Of a stretch of 64,000 nucleotides of DNA, positions 9,318-16,556 are shown in pieces (position 1 is the stretch's first letter; each line of letters starts with the position of its first letter). The stretch comes from Ponticaulis sp. GTDB lineage: Bacteria; Pseudomonadota; Alphaproteobacteria; Caulobacterales; Hyphomonadaceae. The notes under the pieces are model-generated. The model saw nothing but the letters and a program-made list of their open reading frames with translations. It had not been told where the DNA came from and did not search any database. Location of the stretch: assembly GCA_002692725.1 (NCBI GenBank), contig NZLU01000046.1, positions 372,001 through 436,000 on the forward strand. The letters run 5' to 3'. Both the position numbers and the translations under genes were made by a program.

Positions 9318-10364
9318 TCACGGTTTCCGTCCCCAGGGAAGCGGTTCGGCTCCGGATGGAAACTCGGTCGCCGGGTCATCCAGAAAAGCCAGCACATCTT
9401 TCCAGACATTTTCAGCCTGCAAATCCCGCATCAGCATGTGATAGCCGCGCTGATAATAAGCCGTGCGCACATGGTCTGGCAGATGTTTGGCGGTGCGCTT
9501 CATGCCACTTTCAGGGATCACAATATCCTTGGCGCCATAAAGCAACAAAGTGCGTTCCGGCAGTCGCGGTGCCGCTTTGTGCGCACTCTCCATCACGCTG
9601 ACGACTCCGTAGACCTGATCGATTCGATTATCTCTCTGCATGAGCGGATCAGACCAGGTTCTCTGCAGCATTTCGATATTGTCGGAAGGCTCAATTTTGA
9701 CGATTCCCTTCGGCGGAACGACGATCCAGCCGGGTCGCACCTGTGTTGAGATGCGTAAGGCAAGCGCCTGATACCAGGGTATGGCGCCCCACCCTCTCAA
9801 CCCGGGGCCTGATAGAATTAACCGATCAACCTCCGGCGGATTTTCTCCGCCAAACAGGGACATTGCGACGGCGCCACCCATGGAAATGCCGACGACGCTG
9901 ATCTGAGCGTCCGGATGCCGGTCTTTAGCAACCTGAACTGCCGTTCGCAGATCTTCCCGCATCGCATCTTCGTTTGGCCAGAAGCCACGCCCGGGTGATC
10001 GTCCGAACCCGCGCTGATCATATGCGTAAGTCCGCACACCGCGCTCCGCCCAGTAAGGCGCAGCCATATGAAAGGCGTTCGCATAGTCATTCATGCCATG
10101 CACACCAACAATCACGTGCTCCGGCTGCTCCTCGCCCCATACTGTGAGCCCAAGCTCGGAACCATCAAACGAGATGAATCGCTCTCGCTCTACATCAAAT
10201 TGCGGCATGGAAGTCTGTTCCTCAGGATAAGGTGAAAATTGCGGTGTTGCGCAACTCACTACAAGGCCAAGAATGGCACTCAGCACGATCAGAGCGCTGA
10301 GTGCACGGCGTTTTTGAGTTCCGGAAGAAGGTCGTCTTCGAACCAGGGATGTCTGTTCAACCAT
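9318..10364 (-). CDS. Alpha/beta hydrolase lipoprotein (lysophospholipase/monoacylglycerol lipase-like)
   Basis: A 348-residue serine hydrolase. The oxyanion region is VHGMNDYANAF, the nucleophile elbow is VVGISMGGAVA, the acid lies in LLLYGAKDIVIPESG and the histidine in QRGYHMLMRD, so the catalytic triad is complete. The N-terminus has a basic stretch, a hydrophobic segment and a lipobox-like end (LGLVVSCA), so the protein is probably lipid-anchored. The substrate is likely a monoacyl lipid, by family. Its first 76 bases overlap the end of the upstream glycosylase gene in another frame; no later start codon keeps the basic signal region, so the overlap seems real. Confidence 0.85.
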   Translation of the reverse strand: MVEQTSLVRRRPSSGTQKRRALSALIVLSAILGLVVSCATPQFSPYPEEQTSMPQFDVERERFISFDGSELGLTVWGEEQPEHVIVGVHGMNDYANAFHMAAPYWAERGVRTYAYDQRGFGRSPGRGFWPNEDAMREDLRTAVQVAKDRHPDAQISVVGISMGGAVAMSLFGGENPPEVDRLILSGPGLRGWGAIPWYQALALRISTQVRPGWIVVPPKGIVKIEPSDNIEMLQRTWSDPLMQRDNRIDQVYGVVSVMESAHKAAPRLPERTLLLYGAKDIVIPESGMKRTAKHLPDHVRTAYYQRGYHMLMRDLQAENVWKDVLAFLDDPATEFPSGAEPLPWGRKP

Positions 10365-10882
10365 GCGTTATTTCGCCAACTTGGATGTGGAAGGACAAAG
10401 CTATCAGGCGCAAACTGCCGCCAGTTTTCAACCGTCTGCGTAACCGAACCTGCATAATGCTTCCTCAAATGCCATTTCTGCGCATACGCGCCGATCAACA
10501 ATGAAACACGGATATTTGGCAAAATTGTGAGCGCTTGCTCACGCCATTCTGCTGCACATTCTTTTCGGGGCGGTTTGTCTGATCCGTTTGCTGTATAGCC
10601 GGGGAAACAAAACCCCATGGGCAGAATCGCCACCCGCGTTTCGTCATAAAATATCTCAGGCCCAATCCCCATCCATTTCCGCAATCGATCGCCAGATGGA
10701 TCAGTGAAGGGGCGGCCAGTCTGATTAACCAGATTACCCGGCGCCTGCCCGCAAATCAGCACGCTGGCATCGGGATGAAGCTGAAACACGGGATTAGGCG
10801 GGTGCGGGAGCGGATGCATCCCTTCCGAGCAGATCTGGCACGCTCTCATGCGTTCGATCAGGTCTTTTTCTTTGGGGGTCAT
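10289..10882 (-). CDS. Uracil-DNA glycosylase family protein
   Basis: A 197-residue member of the uracil-DNA glycosylase superfamily. Motif A reads LICGQAPGNLVNQTGRPF and motif B reads VLPHPSWRNNAW, the positions that activate water and hold the flipped base. An N-terminal CQIC pair and a third Cys in the FCFPGY region are present but do not form the four-cysteine iron-sulfur pattern of family 4 enzymes. The exact lesion (uracil, hypoxanthine or another) cannot be decided. The gene overlaps the hydrolase gene by 76 bases and is divergent from the pirin gene with 76 bases between them. Confidence 0.82.
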   Translation of the reverse strand: MTPKEKDLIERMRACQICSEGMHPLPHPPNPVFQLHPDASVLICGQAPGNLVNQTGRPFTDPSGDRLRKWMGIGPEIFYDETRVAILPMGFCFPGYTANGSDKPPRKECAAEWREQALTILPNIRVSLLIGAYAQKWHLRKHYAGSVTQTVENWRQFAPDSFVLPHPSWRNNAWLNRHPWFEDDLLPELKNAVHSAL

Positions 10883-10958
10883 GCTCTCATCTTCTGGACT
10901 TCAGCCGGAAAGACAACAAAATAGGTTAATCCAACACGCAGATAAAAGTGATTGCCTC

Positions 10959-11882
10959 ATGTCCGGTGCTCCGAAACTCGTTCTCACCTCAAAGGAAAAA
11001 AGTCTCGGTGCATTCACCGTCCGCAGGGTTCTTCCAAGTTCAAAGCAGAAAACCGTCGGTCCCTTCATCTTCTTCGACCATATGGGACCCGCCGATTTCC
11101 CGGCTGGTTCAGGCATTGATGTACGCCCTCACCCGCATGTCTGTTTGGCCACAGTCACCTATCTCTTTGAAGGTGCCATGCTCCACCGCGACACGCTGGG
11201 CACGGAAATCGAAATCCACCCCGGCGCCGTGAACTGGATGACAGCCGGAAAAGGCATCGCGCATTCAGAACGCACGCCCGAGCCACATCTGTCCAAAGGA
11301 TACCATCTGCACGGCATTCAGACCTGGGTCGCCCTGCCCAAATCCCACGAAGAATGTGAGCCGCGATTTGATCATCATCCAGCTGAAACTCTGCCCGTAC
11401 TCGTGACAGACGGGCTTACGATCCGTATGATTGCAGGCTCAGCTTATGGCCTCACCTCTCCGGTCGATTTCCCTCATCCCATCCTCTATGCCGCGGTCGA
11501 AACTCGCTCAGGCGGGACGCTCAACCTTCCCGAAAACGTTGTTGAACGCTGCGCCTATGTAGTCAGCGGCCAGATGGAAACGCTCGGCACTGTCTATGAG
11601 GAAGGTCAGATGGTGATCTTCGAACCCGGCGGTGCGCCAAAAATCACTTTGGCTGAAAACACGCGTGTCATGCTGGCAGGCGGCGCCCCGATCGATGGTC
11701 GCCGATGGATCGAGTGGAATTTCGTCGCCTCATCTCCAGAGCGTATCGACCAGGCCAAGCAGGACTGGCGCGCCTCCATCGCAGGCAATTGGGTCGACAC
11801 GCCCTTTGCCATGCCACCTAATGAGAATGAGTATATCCCCCTGCCTGGAGATCCTGAAGCAGAAGCACCTCCTGGGAGCTGA
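10959..11882 (+). CDS. Pirin family protein
   Basis: A two-cupin pirin of 307 residues. The N-terminal cupin carries RPHPHVCLATVTYLFEG with the metal-binding histidines, then NWMTAGKGIAHSE. The C-terminal cupin is less conserved (LAGGAPIDGRRWIEWNFV), as in the family. Bacterial pirins include quercetin dioxygenases and regulators; which applies here is not readable. The ATG at 10959 was chosen because homology begins there (MSGAPKLVLTS); the frame is open further upstream to 10848, but that would run into the start of the divergent gene. A strong terminator follows at 11888. Confidence 0.92.
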   Translation: MSGAPKLVLTSKEKSLGAFTVRRVLPSSKQKTVGPFIFFDHMGPADFPAGSGIDVRPHPHVCLATVTYLFEGAMLHRDTLGTEIEIHPGAVNWMTAGKGIAHSERTPEPHLSKGYHLHGIQTWVALPKSHEECEPRFDHHPAETLPVLVTDGLTIRMIAGSAYGLTSPVDFPHPILYAAVETRSGGTLNLPENVVERCAYVVSGQMETLGTVYEEGQMVIFEPGGAPKITLAENTRVMLAGGAPIDGRRWIEWNFVASSPERIDQAKQDWRASIAGNWVDTPFAMPPNENEYIPLPGDPEAEAPPGS

Positions 11883-11887
11883 CAATT

Positions 11888-11913
11888 ACTTGCGAGTTCC
11901 CTCGCAAGTTTTT
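11888..11913 (+). terminator. Rho-independent terminator after the pirin gene
   Basis: A nine-base stem ACTTGCGAG/CTCGCAAGT with loop TTCC is followed by a run of five T. It separates the pirin gene from speE 12 bases further on. Confidence 0.85.
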
Positions 11914-11924
11914 ACAAAGCGCAC

Positions 11925-12770
11925 ATGACTAAACAAAGATTCGACGACCAGCACACTCCATCTTACGGCTCCTATGTCGAAGGTGATCTCATCGCGCACG
12001 AAAAATCGGAATGGCAGGACATCAAAATCGTCCAGACCGAAACGCATGGGCGCGTCATGCTGATAGATGATGTCCTGATGCTCTCTGAAGACACCCACCA
12101 TGTCTATCACGAGCATATGGTGCATTTGCCACTCGCCTGCATCGAAGCGCCTAAATCGGTCCTCGTCATTGGCGGCGGCGATGGTGGCACGGTGAACGAA
12201 CTCGTCAAATACGATGGCATTGAACGCATCGTCCTTGCCGAACTCGACGGTGTGGTCGTGAAAATGTCTGAGGATTACCTTCCGGAACTCACCACAGGCC
12301 TGAAAGACCCGCGCGTCGAAATCCGGATTGGCGATGGCGCGGCTTATCTGGCAGAACAGGAACAAGCCTTCGACGCCATCATCATCGATTCCACCGATGT
12401 CTGCGACGAAGCGGTGAGCGAAGTCGACAATGCAAACCCGCTCATTTCAGATGAGTTCTACCGCAATATCAAAAAGGCGATCCGGCCCGGCGGCGTGACC
12501 TGTCAGATGATTGGCAGCCCGACCTTCTACACAGGCGGTGTCCGCATGATGTATCACAAGCTTGGTGGCAAATTCGCCCATTTCAAACCCTTCCTCATGC
12601 CCACACCTTTCTACATTTCGGGTGACTGGGGCGGCGGTATTTTCAGCGATGACAATCCGCTTATTCCGAAATTTGAGCATGTCAGTGCTGAAAAGCTCGT
12701 CTATTTCAATTCAGACATTGCGACTGGTGCACTGGCCTTGCCAAATTCCGTTCGGAAATTGATGAAATAG
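11925..12770 (+). CDS. speE: Spermidine synthase (polyamine aminopropyltransferase)
   Basis: SpeE transfers an aminopropyl group from decarboxylated SAM to putrescine. The 281-residue product shows DDVLMLSEDTHHVYHEHMVH (substrate gate), the glycine-rich VIGGGDGGTVNEL, the acidic end LAELDGVVV, and the catalytic loop IIIDSTD. The length is typical. The gene starts right after the pirin terminator; its promoter would have to overlap that terminator or lie inside pirin. No speD (SAM decarboxylase) or speC is in the window. Confidence 0.95.
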   Translation: MTKQRFDDQHTPSYGSYVEGDLIAHEKSEWQDIKIVQTETHGRVMLIDDVLMLSEDTHHVYHEHMVHLPLACIEAPKSVLVIGGGDGGTVNELVKYDGIERIVLAELDGVVVKMSEDYLPELTTGLKDPRVEIRIGDGAAYLAEQEQAFDAIIIDSTDVCDEAVSEVDNANPLISDEFYRNIKKAIRPGGVTCQMIGSPTFYTGGVRMMYHKLGGKFAHFKPFLMPTPFYISGDWGGGIFSDDNPLIPKFEHVSAEKLVYFNSDIATGALALPNSVRKLMK

Positions 12771-12839
12771 CCCAGAATTCTTGCCCTGACGGGTGGGCCA
12801 TGCCAGATCATTGCCAAAATCGGAAACAGGATTCTTTAT

Positions 12840-14615
12840 ATGAAACGCCTTTTCGCCAGTTCAGCACTCGCGCTTCTGCTCGCGGCCTGTGCCCCTCCAG
12901 AAGACGAGACCACACCAGCTGAAGGTGCAACACCTGCACCGACCGAAACACCCTCCTCAGACGCCGAAACAGACTCTGCGCTTCTGATGCCACTTCCGGA
13001 CGGAACGACCTCAGAGATCACTGAAGCAGACCTGCGTGCACGTCTCTCCACTCTGGCTGACGACACGTTTGAAGGGCGCGGACCGGGCAGCGAAGCCGGT
13101 GAAGCTGCGGCTGACTGGATCGCTGCGGAAATGGAGCGGATCGGCCTGACCCCAGCCGTCGACGGCTCCTGGTACCAGACTGTTGGCATGGTGAACCAGT
13201 TTGTCGACGAGGGACTTTCGGGCCTGACTATTTCTTCTGCCCCGGACGCCGATCCCCTGATCATGCGTCAGGAAGCCGTTTACTGGACAAAACGTCAGGA
13301 AGAACTCGATCTGTCTTTTGAAGACTCTGAGGTTATTTTCATCGGCTATGGCGCAGTTGCCCCGGAATATGACTGGAACGATTACGAAGGCTTCGACCCA
13401 AAAGGCAAAACCGTCGTCATGCTCGTGAATGACCCGGGTTATGCCACTCAGGACCCCGACCTCTTCAACGGCAATGCCATGACCTATTACGGTCGCTGGA
13501 CGTATAAATTCGAAGAAGCCGCCCGCCAGGGTGTGGACGCGGCCATCGTCATTCACGAGACAGAACCTGCATCTTATGGCTGGGATGTCGTCCGCAATTC
13601 CTGGACGGGCGCCCAGGCTGATCTCGTCCGCAAAAATGGCGGCGCCGATCGCGCCATCATGGAAGGATGGGTCACGAAGGATACTGCCGTCAGACTGTTT
13701 GAAGAAGCCGGTCTTGATTTCGAGACGCTGAAAAAGGCTGCCGAAAAGCCAGGCTTTGAGCCAGTCCCGATGGGCGACCTCAAGGCCTCAGGCCGCATTG
13801 TTCAAACTGTCGAAAAAGCAGAATCCCGCAATGTGATTGGCATGATTGAAGGCACTGAAACGCCTGACGAATACATGCTTTACACCGCGCATTGGGATCA
13901 CCTTGGCAATGCCGCGACGCCTGACGACCCGAACTTCACCTTTGCATCAGAAGACCTGATCTATAACGGCGCCGTCGACAATGCGACAGGCTCCTCTGCC
14001 CTGCTCGAAATCGCGGAGAAGATGAAGGCAGAAGCTCCTGCCCGGTCAGTTCTGTTTGCCGCCGTTACCCTCGAGGAATCCGGCCTTCTGGGCTCAGCTT
14101 ACATGGCTGAGAACCCGATCGTCCCGCACAATCAGATCGTTGCCGGGATCAATATGGATGGCGCACTCCCAATCGGACGCACGAAAGACATGGTCGTGGT
14201 TGGCTATGGCGCGTCTGAACTCGAGACCATTCTGGAAGAGGTGCTTGAAGGTCAGGACCGCGTTGTGAAGCCAGACCCAATGCCTCAGAACGGCTCTTTC
14301 TACCGCTCAGACCATATCAGCTACGCCAAGAAAGGTGTGCCAATGCTGTATGCTGACGGTGGTGACGACATGATTGAGGGTGGCCGGGCCGCAGGCCAGG
14401 CGGCTGGACGGGATTACACCGCCAATCGCTATCACAAGCCACAGGATGAGTACTCACCAGACTGGAACATGGCTGGCATGGTCGAAGACGTCACCGCATT
14501 GTTCGAAGTCGGCTTTCAGATCGCGCAGTCAGATGATTGGCCAACCTGGTTCGAAGGCAATGAATTCAAAGCCATCCGTGAAGCCGATCTGGCCACACGA
14601 ACCGACAGCGAATAA
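12840..14615 (+). CDS. M28 family zinc aminopeptidase, lipoprotein
   Basis: A 591-residue secreted peptidase with a lipoprotein signal (LLLAAC, Cys17) and a Thr/Pro/Glu-rich linker. A PA-like inserted domain occupies roughly residues 130-320. The di-zinc site of family M28 is complete: TAHWDHLG, then NGAVDNATGSSALLE, the catalytic VTLEESGLLGS, INMDG, and YRSDHISYAKKGVP. It is expected in the periplasm or on the outer membrane, releasing N-terminal amino acids from peptides. It stands alone between speE and rlmJ, with a GC-rich hairpin downstream. Confidence 0.92.
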   Translation: MKRLFASSALALLLAACAPPEDETTPAEGATPAPTETPSSDAETDSALLMPLPDGTTSEITEADLRARLSTLADDTFEGRGPGSEAGEAAADWIAAEMERIGLTPAVDGSWYQTVGMVNQFVDEGLSGLTISSAPDADPLIMRQEAVYWTKRQEELDLSFEDSEVIFIGYGAVAPEYDWNDYEGFDPKGKTVVMLVNDPGYATQDPDLFNGNAMTYYGRWTYKFEEAARQGVDAAIVIHETEPASYGWDVVRNSWTGAQADLVRKNGGADRAIMEGWVTKDTAVRLFEEAGLDFETLKKAAEKPGFEPVPMGDLKASGRIVQTVEKAESRNVIGMIEGTETPDEYMLYTAHWDHLGNAATPDDPNFTFASEDLIYNGAVDNATGSSALLEIAEKMKAEAPARSVLFAAVTLEESGLLGSAYMAENPIVPHNQIVAGINMDGALPIGRTKDMVVVGYGASELETILEEVLEGQDRVVKPDPMPQNGSFYRSDHISYAKKGVPMLYADGGDDMIEGGRAAGQAAGRDYTANRYHKPQDEYSPDWNMAGMVEDVTALFEVGFQIAQSDDWPTWFEGNEFKAIREADLATRTDSE

Positions 14616-14639
14616 GCTGACTTCAATCTTGAATTCTCA

Positions 14640-14663
14640 GGGCCCGCTCATCAGAGTGGGCCC
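14640..14663 (+). terminator. Probable terminator after the M28 peptidase gene
   Basis: A ten-base stem GGGCCCGCTC/GAGTGGGCCC (one G-U pair) with loop ATCA is followed by a broken T-rich tract (GTTTCGTTTT). Confidence 0.6.
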
Positions 14664-14687
14664 GTTTCGTTTTAAAGGCCCGCAACA

Positions 14688-15491
14688 ATGTTGAGCTATC
14701 AACACATCTATCACGCCGGAAATCGCGCCGATGTTCTCAAACACGCCGTTCTGACAGAAATTCTGTCCGAACTGTCCACGCAGAAACGACCTGTTTGCTA
14801 TGTGGAAACCCATGCCGCACGCGGGCTTTACGACCTCTCCTCTCCGGAAGCCCAGAAAGGCGCCGAGTACCCCGAAGGCATTGGTCAGCTCCTTACCCAA
14901 GCCAATATCCCCAAACCCATGCGGTCTTATGCCGATCTCGTGCGCAGCTTCAACGAAGGCGATGGTTTTCAGATTTATCCGGGCTCTCCCGCGATTGCCT
15001 CCAAACTCCTGAGACCCAATGATCGCCTGAGCTTCTTCGAACTTCATCCAAAAGAACACGAGGCTCTCACGAAGAATTTCGGTGGCGATCCGCGCGTTCA
15101 GATCAAAAAGGCTGACGGGTATCGCGGCGCACTGTCGCTCGCCCCCCGCTCCCGTGAGCGCATGGTCGTTCTGATTGATCCCAGCTACGAAACTCTGGGC
15201 GATCTCGAAGCTCTGATCGAATGGGTGCCAAAAGCGCTCAGACGCTGGCCTGATGCCATCATCCTTATCTGGCTTCCCCTGTTCAAAGATGGCCGTGAGG
15301 ACGAATTCGGCGCCTATCTGGCAGACCTGGAGGCCGGCGGTATCGCAGGCGCGCGCTGGCCGGACGATCCGGACTCAAAATCTGCGCTCGCCGGAACCGC
15401 GATGATTTCCTATCGGATTTCCGAGGCGCTGGTTGAGAAATCTGCGCGGATCGCAGAAGTGTGCGAAAACCTGTGGGCTCAGGCCAGCTGA
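14688..15491 (+). CDS. rlmJ: 23S rRNA (adenine-2030-N6)-methyltransferase RlmJ
   Basis: RlmJ methylates A2030 of 23S rRNA. The 267-residue product begins with the family signature MLSYQHIYHAGNRADVLKHA. It has a SAM-binding region ETHAARGLYDL and the catalytic motif VLIDPSYE, the DPPY equivalent with Ser as the third residue. Length and motif order match the family. Confidence 0.94.
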   Translation: MLSYQHIYHAGNRADVLKHAVLTEILSELSTQKRPVCYVETHAARGLYDLSSPEAQKGAEYPEGIGQLLTQANIPKPMRSYADLVRSFNEGDGFQIYPGSPAIASKLLRPNDRLSFFELHPKEHEALTKNFGGDPRVQIKKADGYRGALSLAPRSRERMVVLIDPSYETLGDLEALIEWVPKALRRWPDAIILIWLPLFKDGREDEFGAYLADLEAGGIAGARWPDDPDSKSALAGTAMISYRISEALVEKSARIAEVCENLWAQAS

Positions 15492-15614
15492 AAGCCGGCT
15501 CTCGCCTCCGCTATCCGTTGAAATAAAAAAAGCTGGAAAACCCGCAGTTTGGTGATGGACAGGCCGCTCTGAGATCACTATACAGCGCTTTCGCTTTTCA
15601 AGCAGACCCCAGAT

Positions 15615-15689
15615 GCCCGGGTAGCTCAGGGGTAGAGCAGCGGATTGAAAATCCGCGTGTCGGTGGTTCAAATCCGCCCCCGGGCACCA
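15615..15689 (+). tRNA. tRNA-Phe (GAA)
   Basis: Cloverleaf: acceptor GCCCGGG/CCCGGGC, D stem GCTC/GAGC, anticodon stem GCGGA/TCCGC with loop TTGAAAA (anticodon GAA), T stem GGTGG/CCGCC, discriminator A and encoded CCA. Confidence 0.97.
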
Positions 15690-15701
15690 TCCGCCTTCGC
15701 A

Positions 15702-15724
15702 AAATTTGATGAAATCAAATTTTT
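15702..15724 (+). terminator. Hairpin with T-run after tRNA-Phe
   Basis: A nine-base AT-rich stem AAATTTGAT/ATCAAATTT with loop GAA runs into five T. It is a plausible terminator for the tRNA-Phe transcript. A second inverted repeat GCTTCGGC/GCCGAAGC with a seven-base loop follows directly (15725-15747). Confidence 0.6.
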
Positions 15725-15893
15725 GCTTCGGCGCGATATGCCGAAGCGCGAAACGGATGCCACGCCGAAGTGAAGCATAGGCGGGCGCTGAATTTCTTCT
15801 CTTAAAATTACCTCGCGTCGCGAGAGCCACCTCCGGCCGGGCGGGCCTTAGCCCGATGGCAGGTCTGCCGCAGCATGGCACTACGCGCTGCGC

Positions 15894-16316
15894 TCAGCTT
15901 TCGCTGGTATCGATGATTTCAAAATCATGCGTCAGCTCGGCGGACTTCTGCATCATCGCAGAGGCCGAACAATACTTTTCAATCGACAGCTCCACAGCAC
16001 GCGACACACGCTTTTCGTCGAGCTGTCGTCCCTTCACGATGAAATGCATATGGATCCGTGTAAAAATCTTGGGGTCCGTTTCTGCCCGGTCCGCGTGAAG
16101 CTCGACCTCAACATTTTCGACAGCCTGCCGCCCCTTCTCCAGAATAGCGACGACATCATAAACAGAGCACCCACCCGTCCCCATCAGGATCAGCTCCATA
16201 GGACTTGGGCCGGGCTTCAGGCCGTCCGAACCCACGGCACCAAATGCGATCTTATGTCCGGTGTCGCAAGCGCCGACAAAACTGCGCTCTTCGATCCATT
16301 TAACACGAACGTCCAT
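15894..16316 (-). CDS. OsmC family protein
   Basis: A 140-residue OsmC/YhfA-type protein. The two redox-active cysteines of the family are in MGTGGCSVYD (about residue 50) and EKYCSASAMM (about residue 115). OsmC-type proteins reduce organic hydroperoxides; YhfA-like ones are poorly characterised. It is convergent with tRNA-Phe and divergent from the ATP-grasp/C26 fusion gene. No EcfG-type site was found on its own strand. Confidence 0.9.
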   Translation of the reverse strand: MDVRVKWIEERSFVGACDTGHKIAFGAVGSDGLKPGPSPMELILMGTGGCSVYDVVAILEKGRQAVENVEVELHADRAETDPKIFTRIHMHFIVKGRQLDEKRVSRAVELSIEKYCSASAMMQKSAELTHDFEIIDTSES

Positions 16317-16478
16317 AATTATTCTCCAGCATCACAAGCCCTCTGGATAGGCAATGCTGAAGAAGCTTGCAATCCGCCAAGCCTGTTATCCTCAGTCCGA
16401 CCGACTGGCGGCATTAATGTTCCCACATAGTGCTTTTTCACTACCCTGCAGCGTTAACACTTTTCAGCAGACAGGGTG

Positions 16479-16503
16479 GGAACTGCGCTAGTCAACGTGC
16501 GTT
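16479..16503 (+). promoter_or_regulatory. EcfG-type general stress promoter
   Basis: GGAAC at 16479-16483 and CGTT at 16500-16503 are separated by exactly 16 bases, the consensus bound by alphaproteobacterial EcfG/SigT sigma factors. It points into the ATP-grasp/C26 gene. Transcription would start near 16510, which rules out the upstream GTG at 16476 as a start codon. Confidence 0.75.
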
Positions 16504-16556
16504 TCAGTTGCATGTCGAACAGAATGGATGTGCATACTTTGAGCCCTGAAGCAGAA

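Noticed and set aside
10848-10958. Upstream extension of the pirin gene
   Set aside because: The added residues have no family similarity and overlap the start of the divergent glycosylase gene.
15375-15881. Minus-strand 168-residue frame across tRNA-Phe
   Set aside because: It covers a tRNA gene and the end of rlmJ; composition is not protein-like.
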